From contig NZ_QGGH01000002.1 in the NCBI RefSeq assembly GCF_003148495.1, positions 186,001 through 250,000 on the forward strand: a stretch of DNA of 64,000 nt, in the 5' to 3' direction. Under the pieces are notes generated by a model, which ran no database searches, was not told where the DNA came from, and saw nothing but the letters and a program-made list of their open reading frames with translations. The translations under genes and the position numbers were made by a program. This DNA is from Mesorhizobium loti. Its GTDB lineage: Bacteria > Pseudomonadota > Alphaproteobacteria > Rhizobiales > Rhizobiaceae. Shown here piece after piece: positions 32,629-40,538 of the stretch (within the stretch, counting starts at the first letter, position 1; every line of letters begins with the position of its first letter).

Positions 32629-35337
32629 AGGGCTATGGGCGCCTGCGGACCCTTGCGCGGCGCGCACAGCCTGGACCCGGTTGGTCACCGCCAGCTTGCC
32701 GAAAATGTTCTTCAGATGCCATTTCACCGTGGTTTCGCTCACCGACAACGCAAGGGCGATATCGCGGTTGGACATACCCTCGGCGAGATAGCGCAGCAGT
32801 TCGGCCTCACGTTGGGTGAGCTGTTCCTTCTCGGCGGCTGGTGCGGCCAGCTTGCGCGTCGCCGCGGGCATTGTCTGCGCGGCGTCGATGATGCGCGTCG
32901 CATAGGCTGACAGCGCGGGATCGGTCTTTGCCTGAGCCGCACGCAGCCGCATCAACCCTTCGACGACAGACCTTCCCTCGTCGACGAAGGAACGGATGAA
33001 GCCAGAGGGTTGTGCGAGTCGCAGCGCGTCGAGCAGAGTGCGGTCGGCCTCGCGCGGATCGTGGGCGGCGCTGGCCGCCTTGGCGCGCAGGATCAGTGCT
33101 AATATATGGCGGCGCATGCGCCCGCTGGTTTTCGTGCGCTCCAGAAGCGCATCGAAAATCCCCGCTGCATCGGCATAGGATTTCTCGGCCGTCAGCAGGC
33201 GGCCCTCTGCGAAGAATTCGAACTCGTTGGCGGTGGTGATGACCATCGACGCCTCGGTCTCTTCGCCGCGATGCTCGGTCAGCAGCGCGCGCGCCTCGGT
33301 ATTGCGGTTCTGGTCGAGCAGCACGCGTATGCGGTCATGCATGATCATCGATGCCAGGCGGCGATACACCGTGCCGTGCACGCGTTGATAGACGCGCTCC
33401 AGCATGTCCAGTGCCGCTTCGGTGCGACCGGTCAGCTGCAGCACGCGGGCATAGGTCGGCACGCTGGCCAGGGGATAGACGATGACCGCCGCACCCTCGA
33501 TCTGCGGTCCGAGATTCTCGACCAGGGTCAGCGCCTCGCCCGACGCATTGGTCTCGTAGGCGAGTTCGGCAAGCAGCGTTCCGGCCAGGGCCTCGGCATA
33601 GGAATTTGCGCCGATCCGCGCCCTGGCCTCGATGATGGCGTTGCGCAGCAGCCGCTCGGCGGCGGGCAGGCGGCCCGCCGAACGCTCGACGACGGCCATG
33701 TAGCAATTGGCGATGGTGACGCCGAGCAGGCTGCCGCTTCGCTCATGCGCCCGTCGCGCCGCATCGATCGCGGCGCGCGCACCTTCGAGGTCGCCCAGCG
33801 CATAAAGATTGTAGCCAATGACATTGGCGGTCGCGCCCTCCATGAACCAGGCATCGGGCGCGATGACGCGCAGCGCCGCAAGGGCTGTGTCGCGCGCCTG
33901 ATCGAACTGCTCCAGCGTGCTGTGGACGGCAGCGGCGAGAACCACGAGCTCGGCCTCGATCGTGGTTCCGGTCATGGTGCCTGGGTCATTGCTGTCAGTC
34001 GGTCCGGTCTCGACCAGCTTGCGCGCATTGCTCAGCGTCTGTTGAGCAATCTCGGGCTGGCTGCTGTGCACCGCCAGCCACAGCACCACGAGCTGCAGCC
34101 GGATGCGCTGGTCGATCAGCTTCCTCGGCAGAAGTGCCAGTAACTGGCGCACGTAAAGAAGCTGGCATTGGGCGATGAGGTCGAGCGCGTTGTTCTCGAC
34201 GAACACCGCCGCGCGGGCCTGGTCGCCGGCGGCCAGCGCGTGCCCGATCGCCTCTGTCAGCATCTTGCGCTCGCCGAACCATTCGGCGGCTGCCAGATGC
34301 AGCGGCGCGATCATCTCCGGTTCGCGCCGTTCCATTTCGCGGCTGAGGAAATCGCGGAACAGATGATGGTAGCGGAACCAGCGCCGCTCTTCGTCGAGGG
34401 GGACAAGGAACAAGTTGCGCGTTTCGATTTCTGTGATCGCCGCCTCTGCATCCGCCGCGCGCATCACCGCCCGGCAGGCTTCGGCGCTGAAGCGTTCGAA
34501 GATCGAACTGTAGAGCAGGAACTTCGCGATCGCCGGCGGCAGTTCCAGGAACACTTCCCCCATCAGGAAGTCGGCGACGTTGCGGTTGGCTCCGGTGAAA
34601 TTGCCGATCACTGTCTCGGGTGCATGCGCGGCACTCAGCGACAGCGAGGCCAGTTGCAGGCCGGCGGCCCATCCTTCGGTGCGCGAGCACAAGGTCTCCA
34701 CCGTGCCGCTGCTGACGCTCAGGCCCAGTTTCTCGTTGAAGAAGGCTTCGGCCTCGGACGAGGCGAAACGCAGATCGTCGGGGCCGATTTCGAAGACGTC
34801 GCCAAGCACCCTGAGCTTGCCGAGCTGCAGGTCGGGCAGGTTGCGCGAGCCGATGACGAAGGCGACGTTGGCCGGCGCCTGTCGCGTCAGGCGCTCCATG
34901 AACCGCTTCACTGCCTGCGCTTCGATGGCGTGGTAGTCGTCGAAGAACAAGGTGATGTCGGCCGCGCGCGCCGCAAGACCCGCTACAAGTGCTGCGAGCA
35001 CGACGTCGAGCTGCGGGATCGGGCTCGACTGGAAGGCAAGGTCGAGTTCCGCCGGGCTCTGGACCAGATGGCGCAGCGCGCCCACCAGATGCGACAGGAA
35101 GGCGCCCTCGTCATTGTCTGTCGTCTCGCAGGACAGCCATGCTGTCAGCCGGCCGTGGCGCGCGATTTCCGCAGCCCATTGCGCCATCGTCGTCGACTTG
35201 CCGAAGCCGGCCGGCGCGGCGAACAGCACGATGCGCGTGTCGATATGGCGCTCCAGCGTCGACAGAATGGTCTCGCGGCGCACCCATCGGCGATGGTGCG
35301 GCGACGCTTGGCTGACGGATTGCGGAGCTGCTCTCAT
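32611..35337 (-). CDS. LuxR-family regulator of the MalT/LAL type (ATPase + TPR-like + LuxR HTH)
   Basis: Large ATP-dependent activator (908 aa). Order: short tail; P-loop at about residues 42-50 (APAGFGKST) and LFFDDYHAIE as Walker B (about 130-139) within a STAND-type NTPase; winged-helix region around 300-345 (EERRWFRYHHLFRDFL); a long helical TPR-like sensor region (about 360-800); C-terminal LuxR helix-turn-helix (about 835-895) with LTQREAELLRYLAEGMSNRD and SVSETTVKWHLKNIFGKL. Such regulators act when ligand and ATP are bound. ATG 35337 directly abuts the GNAT stop. The deacetylase/Urt operon lies immediately downstream on the same strand and is a plausible target. Confidence 0.93.
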   Translation of the reverse strand: MRAAPQSVSQASPHHRRWVRRETILSTLERHIDTRIVLFAAPAGFGKSTTMAQWAAEIARHGRLTAWLSCETTDNDEGAFLSHLVGALRHLVQSPAELDLAFQSSPIPQLDVVLAALVAGLAARAADITLFFDDYHAIEAQAVKRFMERLTRQAPANVAFVIGSRNLPDLQLGKLRVLGDVFEIGPDDLRFASSEAEAFFNEKLGLSVSSGTVETLCSRTEGWAAGLQLASLSLSAAHAPETVIGNFTGANRNVADFLMGEVFLELPPAIAKFLLYSSIFERFSAEACRAVMRAADAEAAITEIETRNLFLVPLDEERRWFRYHHLFRDFLSREMERREPEMIAPLHLAAAEWFGERKMLTEAIGHALAAGDQARAAVFVENNALDLIAQCQLLYVRQLLALLPRKLIDQRIRLQLVVLWLAVHSSQPEIAQQTLSNARKLVETGPTDSNDPGTMTGTTIEAELVVLAAAVHSTLEQFDQARDTALAALRVIAPDAWFMEGATANVIGYNLYALGDLEGARAAIDAARRAHERSGSLLGVTIANCYMAVVERSAGRLPAAERLLRNAIIEARARIGANSYAEALAGTLLAELAYETNASGEALTLVENLGPQIEGAAVIVYPLASVPTYARVLQLTGRTEAALDMLERVYQRVHGTVYRRLASMIMHDRIRVLLDQNRNTEARALLTEHRGEETEASMVITTANEFEFFAEGRLLTAEKSYADAAGIFDALLERTKTSGRMRRHILALILRAKAASAAHDPREADRTLLDALRLAQPSGFIRSFVDEGRSVVEGLMRLRAAQAKTDPALSAYATRIIDAAQTMPAATRKLAAPAAEKEQLTQREAELLRYLAEGMSNRDIALALSVSETTVKWHLKNIFGKLAVTNRVQAVRAAQGSAGAHSPPKGGA

Positions 35338-36036
35338 CTAGGTCCGCGCAACCTGCTGGCTCTCAGGGGAGGGCGAGGCTCCCTTGCCATTGCTCCACTC
35401 TGCTTCGATCAGCGGAATCTGCGGCGCGGCATCGCGCGGCAAAGTACCTTTGATCCGGGGATCGTCGACGATTTCAAATCCTGTCGCGAAGGGCACAAAT
35501 CCGCAGGCGCTGTAGAAACCGATGACGCTGTGATGATCGAAGCTGCTTGTGTGCAGCCAGATACGGTTCGGGTTGAGGCGCCATGCGAGATCCAGTGCGC
35601 CGGCCATCAGCCGCTTGCCGAACCCTCGGCCGGTCAAGGACGGAAACAGGCCGAAATAGGTGATCTCGATCTCGCAGCCGTCGGCGACGAAGAATTCGAC
35701 CATGCCGAGATGCGCGCCGCTTTCATCGTAGCCGTAGTAGAGATGCTGGCGCGGGTCGGCGAAATGCGCAGCGATCTCGGCGTCGGACATTTCGGAGACG
35801 CGATCCCACAGCCAGGGCGCGCCGATCTCGAGGAAGACCGCCCGATACGAAGCGCAGTCGGGCATGGTGATCCGGGTCATCGCCAGAGGTTGCGCGAGAT
35901 CGGGCTGCGGGGCGCGCGCCTCCATCCACGTCACCGCATTGGCGAGCTTGCCCGCCGGCAGGCGCCGGTAGCCAATGGCGAGATCGGTGATTTCGGCCGG
36001 CATCGTGTCTTCGCTGATCAACGCATTCCCCGTCAT
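35338..36036 (-). CDS. GNAT-family N-acetyltransferase
   Basis: Acetyl-CoA-dependent acyltransferase (232 aa). The acetyl-CoA loop LTGRGFGKRLMAGALDLAW lies near residues 145-163, preceded by the beta-strand GCEIEITYFGLFPS and followed by HHSVIGFYSACGFVPF, the usual GNAT tail. ATG 36036 has GGAAG just ahead; ATG 36003 is the alternative. Its TAG stop touches the ATG of the LuxR-type regulator without any spacer, so they are one unit. Acceptor unknown; an amine or amino acid would fit the deacylases on both sides. The open frame upstream to 36183 runs through the divergent promoter and is discarded. Confidence 0.88.
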   Translation of the reverse strand: MTGNALISEDTMPAEITDLAIGYRRLPAGKLANAVTWMEARAPQPDLAQPLAMTRITMPDCASYRAVFLEIGAPWLWDRVSEMSDAEIAAHFADPRQHLYYGYDESGAHLGMVEFFVADGCEIEITYFGLFPSLTGRGFGKRLMAGALDLAWRLNPNRIWLHTSSFDHHSVIGFYSACGFVPFATGFEIVDDPRIKGTLPRDAAPQIPLIEAEWSNGKGASPSPESQQVART

Positions 36037-36200
36037 GTCTTCCAGACAGCAGTATCGGCTTGCTGCATCCGATGCCAACTCCCCAGCGGCGTGGCGGCAT
36101 CGAACGGCAAGCTCTGGCCTGACGTTTCGGCCCGTATGCCTCTTGCATTTCACAGAAATGGCATATGAGATATGATACACCATCCAGATGAAAGCGGAAT
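36037..36200. promoter_or_regulatory. Divergent promoter region (GNAT-LuxR / deacylase operon) with dyads
   Basis: 164 nt. CATTTC-ACA-GAAATG at 36146-36160 is a perfect 6-bp dyad, nested in outer TATGC/GCATA. An ATATGATA element follows at 36170-36177, suited to a -10 box for the plus-strand operon. A second hairpin pairs CGATGCC (36070-36076) with GGCATCG (36096-36102), near the GNAT start. These are candidates for GntR or LuxR binding. Confidence 0.45.
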
Positions 36201-37499
36201 ATGATGCCTGAGCGGATTGCGGACGAGGCCATTCTCAGCGCGGTCGATGACGGCTTCGCGCGACAGGTCGCGTTTCTGCAAGACCTCGTGCGCTTTCCCT
36301 CCCAACGCGGCGAAGAACATGCCGCGCAGTCGTTCATGGCCGCCGCATACGAAGCGGATGGCTATGCGGTCGACATGTGGCGCGTCGATGTCGATGCGAT
36401 TCGCGACCTGCCCGGTTTTTCACCCGTGGCGGTCTCCTATGACGACGCCTTCAATGTCGTTGCCACGCATACGCCGCGTAACGCGACCGGCCGCTCTTTG
36501 ATCCTCAACGGCCATATCGATGTCGTGCCGACAGGACCGCTCGACCGCTGGGTGCGCGATCCCTACGATCCTGCGATCGAGGATGGCTGGATGCATGGCC
36601 GCGGCGCCGGCGACATGAAGGCCGGCCTGTCCGCCTGCCTCTATGCGCTGACCGCCTTGCGCAGCCTCGGCTATCAGCCGGCCGCGAACGTTTACCTCCA
36701 GTCGGTGGTCGAGGAAGAGTGCACCGGCAATGGCGCGCTCGCCTGCCTGCAGCGTGGCTACCGCGCCGACGCCGCGTTCATTCCCGAGCCGCTGGAGCCG
36801 AGACTGATGCGCGCGCAGGTCGGGCCGATCTGGTTCCGGGTCGAGGTCGACGGCGATCCGCAGCATGCGTCGGGTGCATTCTCGGCCGGCGCCAATGCCA
36901 TCGAAAAGGCCTTCGTCATCATCCAGGCACTGAAGCAGCTCGAAATCGTCTGGAACGCGCGCAAGGTCGACGACAAGCATTTCCACGATCACCCGCACCC
37001 GATCCGCTTCAACCTCGGCAAGATCGAAGGCGGCGAGTGGACATCGAGCGTTCCGGCGCGCTGTGTCTTCGAGATGCGCGTCGCCACCTATCCCGGCCAG
37101 AGGCTCGAAGACGCCAAGGCCGAGCTTGAAGCCTGCATCGCCGATGCGGCGCGCGCGGACCCGTTCCTGGCCAACCGCCCGCCGAGCCTCACCTACAATG
37201 GCTTCATGGCCGAGGGCTATGTGCTGGAGGGCGCCGACGAGATGGAAGCGGTGCTGCGCCGCAGCCATACCGCCGTCTGGGGCGAGCCGCTGACGGAACA
37301 CGTCACGTCGGCGACGACGGATGCGCGCTTTTTCGGCCTCTATGCCGACACGCCGGCGATCGTCTACGGCCCGATCTGCCGCATGCCGCATGGCTATGAC
37401 GAGGCCGTCGATCTCGACTCGGTGCGCAAGGTCACCCAGACGATCGCTCTGTTCATCGCCGACTGGTGCGGCCTCGAGCCTGTCGAGGCCAAGCCATGA
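36201..37499 (+). CDS. M20-family metallopeptidase / ArgE-DapE-type deacylase
   Basis: Zinc-dependent deacylase (432 aa) of the M20 ArgE/DapE/ACY1 group that releases amines or amino acids from N-acyl forms. Metal motifs: LNGHIDVVPTG (His, Asp; about 99-109), GRGAGDMKAGLSA (bridging Asp; about 134-146), VVEEECTGNGAL (catalytic Glu pair; about 170-181) and the late MPHGYDEAVD His (about 396). The lid domain sits between residues 215 and 330. ATG 36201 is followed directly by a second ATG. The ribosome site is weak (GCGGAA). Its stop overlaps the kinase start by 4 nt. First enzyme of the deacylase-kinase-lyase operon. Confidence 0.92.
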   Translation: MMPERIADEAILSAVDDGFARQVAFLQDLVRFPSQRGEEHAAQSFMAAAYEADGYAVDMWRVDVDAIRDLPGFSPVAVSYDDAFNVVATHTPRNATGRSLILNGHIDVVPTGPLDRWVRDPYDPAIEDGWMHGRGAGDMKAGLSACLYALTALRSLGYQPAANVYLQSVVEEECTGNGALACLQRGYRADAAFIPEPLEPRLMRAQVGPIWFRVEVDGDPQHASGAFSAGANAIEKAFVIIQALKQLEIVWNARKVDDKHFHDHPHPIRFNLGKIEGGEWTSSVPARCVFEMRVATYPGQRLEDAKAELEACIADAARADPFLANRPPSLTYNGFMAEGYVLEGADEMEAVLRRSHTAVWGEPLTEHVTSATTDARFFGLYADTPAIVYGPICRMPHGYDEAVDLDSVRKVTQTIALFIADWCGLEPVEAKP

Positions 37500-38554
37500 G
37501 TGCGGTCGTCCCCGATGCGTTCGGCGAAACGCTCGCCGAGGATGCGCCCGATGTCTCGACCGCCGATGCGCTTACCATCATGCGCCGGCACTACGGGCTC
37601 ACCGGCAGCGCGCGTCCGCTGCCTGGCGAACGCGACCACAATTTCCATATCCAGACCGATGGTCAGGCCGACTTTGTTCTGAAGATCTCCCATCCGGCGG
37701 AAGAGGTAGCCTTCACCGACTTCCAGAACAAGGCGCTCGACCACATCCTCGAGGTCGACCCGACCTTGCCGGTTCCTTCGGTGCGCAAGAGCCTTGAAGG
37801 CGAAGCGCAGTTCGCGATCAGCGTCGGCGGATCGGCGCCGCGCATCATCCGGCTGGTCAGCTATCTGCCTGGCCAGTTGCTGTCGCGCTCGCCCCCATCA
37901 GCGGCGCAGGATCGCAATCTCGGCATCTTCCTCGCTCGCCTTGGCCGGGCGCTGCGCGGCTTCTTCCATCCGGCCGCCGGCAGCGACCTGCTCTGGGACA
38001 TCCGCAAGGTCGCCAAGACACGGCCGATGATGACGCATATCACTGACGTTGGCCGGCGGGCGATGGTCGAACGCGTCATCGACGCCTTCGAAGAGCATGC
38101 GGCGCCGGTCATCCCGAGCCTGCGCGCGCAAATCGTCCACAACGACATGAACTCCTACAATGTGGTGATGGACGCGTCGCGGCCGGAGATCGTGAGCGGC
38201 ATCCTCGATTTCGGCGACATGATCCATTCGCCGCTGATCTGCGACCTGGCCATCGGCGCCGTCTACCGTTGGCCGGCTGAAGACCATCCACTGGCGCCGG
38301 CCGCGCGCTTCGTCGCCGGCTATCAAGCGGTGCAGCCGCTTGAGGCGGAAGAGATCGGCATCCTCTTCGATCTGATCCGCGCTCGCCTCGCGCTCATCGC
38401 CAACATCGCCAGTTGGCAGGCCGAGCGGTTCCCGGCCAAGCGCGACTATGTGCTGCGCCTCATCACCGAGGTGTGGGCTTCGCTCGAACGGCTGGACGGG
38501 CTGTCGTCCGCGGATGCCCGCCGCTATTTTCTCGACCATTCCAATCCGGAGTAG
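37496..38554 (+). CDS. Aminoglycoside-phosphotransferase-fold kinase, hydroxylysine kinase-like (COG2334)
   Basis: Small-molecule kinase of 352 aa. ATP-site Lys lies in ADFVLKISHPAEE (about 58-70); the catalytic loop VHNDMNSYNVVMD (about 214-226) has the APH HxDxxxxN form and GILDFGDM gives the metal Asp. Length and the motif HNDMNSYN resemble hydroxylysine kinase (HYKK/AGPHD1) rather than antibiotic kinases. It overlaps the deacylase by 4 nt and abuts a class III PLP enzyme. This kinase plus PLP-lyase pairing is known in animals for 5-hydroxylysine (and the lyase for phosphoethanolamine). Phosphorylation of an amino alcohol is therefore the leading hypothesis. Confidence 0.82.
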   Translation: MSAVVPDAFGETLAEDAPDVSTADALTIMRRHYGLTGSARPLPGERDHNFHIQTDGQADFVLKISHPAEEVAFTDFQNKALDHILEVDPTLPVPSVRKSLEGEAQFAISVGGSAPRIIRLVSYLPGQLLSRSPPSAAQDRNLGIFLARLGRALRGFFHPAAGSDLLWDIRKVAKTRPMMTHITDVGRRAMVERVIDAFEEHAAPVIPSLRAQIVHNDMNSYNVVMDASRPEIVSGILDFGDMIHSPLICDLAIGAVYRWPAEDHPLAPAARFVAGYQAVQPLEAEEIGILFDLIRARLALIANIASWQAERFPAKRDYVLRLITEVWASLERLDGLSSADARRYFLDHSNPE

Positions 38555-39862
38555 ATGCTCGTGTCCCAGTCCTCGCCGTACCCTGCAAATGCCGATGCGG
38601 CATCGGAGCGCGCGTTGCTTGAACGCCGCGCCAGGCTGCTCGGGCCGACCTACCGCGCCTTCTACCGCAACCCGATCCATCTGGTGCGCGGCAGCGGTGT
38701 GTGGCTCTACGACGCCCAGGGCCGCAAATTCCTCGACGCCTACAACAACGTCGCTTCGGTCGGCCACTGCCATCCGCGCGTGGTCGAGGCGCTGTCGGGG
38801 CAGGCCGCGACGCTCAACACGCATACGCGCTACCTCAGCGAGATCATCCTCGACTACGCGGAGAAACTCCTAGGCACCGTTCCGGCCTATCTCGGCCATG
38901 CCATGTTCACCTGCACCGGCAGCGAGGCCAACGATCTCGCCATCCGCATCGCCCAGCATTCCAGCGGCGGCACCGGGGTAATCATCACCGATTTCGCCTA
39001 TCACGGCGCCACGATCGCGACGGCGCAACTGTCACCGGCGGCGGTCGGAGCAAAGGGCGTCCCCGCGCAGCATCGCACCGTGGCAGCGCCGGACACGTTC
39101 CGCGACCATGGCCGTGCCGCGCATGATTTCGCAAAAAATGTTGCCGCCGCCATCGCGGACATGCGCGCAAAAAATATCCGGCCGGCAGCGCTGCTTCTCG
39201 ACTCGGCCTTTTCCAGCGACGGTATTTTCTTTCCCGATGCGAAGGTGATGCGCGAGGCGGCGGATCACGTCAGAAAGGTCGGCGGCATTGTCATCGCCGA
39301 TGAGGTTCAATCCGGCTTCGGAAGACTTGGCCAGGGCATGTGGGGCTTCGCCAATTATGGCATCGAGCCTGATATCGTCACGATGGGCAAACCGATCGGC
39401 GACGGGCATCCGATGGGCGCGGTGCTGGTGCGGCCGCAGCTTGTCGCATCCTTCGGTTCGAACACCGGCTACTTCAACACATTCGGCGGCAATCCGGTCG
39501 CGGCCGCCGTCGGCATCGCCGTTCTGGAGGTGATCGAAGGCGAAGGACTGATCGAGAATGCCCGCAACGTCGGCGCCTATACGAGTGAACTGCTGCGCGC
39601 CCTGCAGAGCCGGCATGGCGCGGTCGCCGATATCAGGCACAACGGCCTTTATTTCGGTGTCGAGTTGACGGCGGACGGCGACGAGGCTCTGGCCGCTACC
39701 AAGACATCGGCGGTCGTCGATGCCATGCGCGAGGACGGCGTTCTGATCTCGTCCTGCGGTCCGCGCGGCAATGTGCTGAAGATCAGGCCGCCACTGCCGT
39801 TTGCCAGGGACAATGCCGAGCAACTGGCCGAGACGGTCGATCGCGCGCTGTCGAACTGGTGA
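38555..39862 (+). CDS. Class III PLP enzyme (aminotransferase / phospho-lyase type)
   Basis: PLP-dependent enzyme of aminotransferase class III (435 aa). Marks: NNVASVGHCHPRVVEALSGQ (about 61-80), GSEANDLAIRIA (cofactor phosphate loop), the IADEVQSGFGRLGQGMWGF block (about 246-264) and the Schiff-base Lys in VTMGKPIGDGHPMGAV. It has the features of the AGXT2L branch, whose members eliminate phosphate and ammonia from phosphorylated amino alcohols. ATG 38555 lies immediately after the kinase TAG with GGAG in front; GTG 38561 is an alternative. With the upstream kinase it probably yields an aldehyde and ammonia. An ordinary aminotransferase role is the alternative. Confidence 0.86.
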   Translation: MLVSQSSPYPANADAASERALLERRARLLGPTYRAFYRNPIHLVRGSGVWLYDAQGRKFLDAYNNVASVGHCHPRVVEALSGQAATLNTHTRYLSEIILDYAEKLLGTVPAYLGHAMFTCTGSEANDLAIRIAQHSSGGTGVIITDFAYHGATIATAQLSPAAVGAKGVPAQHRTVAAPDTFRDHGRAAHDFAKNVAAAIADMRAKNIRPAALLLDSAFSSDGIFFPDAKVMREAADHVRKVGGIVIADEVQSGFGRLGQGMWGFANYGIEPDIVTMGKPIGDGHPMGAVLVRPQLVASFGSNTGYFNTFGGNPVAAAVGIAVLEVIEGEGLIENARNVGAYTSELLRALQSRHGAVADIRHNGLYFGVELTADGDEALAATKTSAVVDAMREDGVLISSCGPRGNVLKIRPPLPFARDNAEQLAETVDRALSNW

Positions 39863-39878
39863 TCGGAGCGGGCCGCGC

Positions 39879-40529
39879 ATGCTGAAGCTCGAACATCAAA
39901 CCCTGAATGACCGCGCCTATGGCGCGCTCAAGCAGGAGTTGATTTCAGGCGGCTTCAGCCCGGGCCAGACGCTGGTCATCCGCAAGCTCGCCGAGACGTT
40001 CGGCATCTCGACGACGCCGATCCGCGAGGCGCTGCAGCGGCTGGTCGCCGAACGGCTGCTCGAAATGCAGAACAACCGCTCGGTCATCGTGCCGTTGCTG
40101 TCCGCGCCTGCCTTCGAGGAACTGACGCGCATCCGCATCGCCGTCGAGGGACTGGCGGGCGAGATGGCGGCGACCAGGATGAGCGAAAGCGGGTTGGCTA
40201 ACATACAGGCGACCCTCGCCGGCATGCAGCGTGCCATCGAGGCCTGCGACACCCGGGCCTATCTGACGCTGAACGAGGCCTTCCACTTCGCCATCTATCA
40301 GCACGCCGGCGCGCCGATCCTGCTCAACATGATCCGCGATCTCTGGGGTCGGGTCGGGCCCTATCTCAAGCTGCTGATGCAGGCCGATCGCTACATCCCG
40401 CAGTCGAACGACGCACATCGCAGGATCGTCGCCGCGCTGGAGCAGCGCAGTGGTCCCACTGTGCGGATTTTCATAGAAGAGGATATCGCCGTGGCGGCCG
40501 CGGTTCTGTCGACAACCTTGGCAAAGTGA
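39879..40529 (+). CDS. GntR-family regulator (FCD C-terminal domain)
   Basis: Regulator (216 aa) with a GntR winged helix at about residues 10-72 (LISGGFSPGQTLVIRKLAET then STTPIREALQRLVAERLLE) and a helical FCD ligand domain with the metal-type His residues in TLNEAFHFAIYQHAG and NDAHRRIVAALE. ATG 39879 lies 16 nt after the PLP-enzyme stop, with GGAG at a long spacing. It is the last gene of the deacylase-kinase-lyase operon and likely its repressor, acting at the dyads around 36146-36177. Convergent with the FAD oxidase 9 nt on. Confidence 0.93.
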   Translation: MLKLEHQTLNDRAYGALKQELISGGFSPGQTLVIRKLAETFGISTTPIREALQRLVAERLLEMQNNRSVIVPLLSAPAFEELTRIRIAVEGLAGEMAATRMSESGLANIQATLAGMQRAIEACDTRAYLTLNEAFHFAIYQHAGAPILLNMIRDLWGRVGPYLKLLMQADRYIPQSNDAHRRIVAALEQRSGPTVRIFIEEDIAVAAAVLSTTLAK

Positions 40530-40538
40530 AGTGACTGT

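Noticed and set aside
34168..36168. A 666-codon open frame on the plus strand across the LuxR-type and GNAT genes
   Set aside because: It spans two genes of clear family on the other strand and contains no recognisable domain; antisense shadow.
37496..38554. Aminoglycoside resistance kinase
   Set aside because: The APH fold is shared, but it is embedded in a deacylase/PLP-enzyme operon and resembles hydroxylysine kinase in motif and context.
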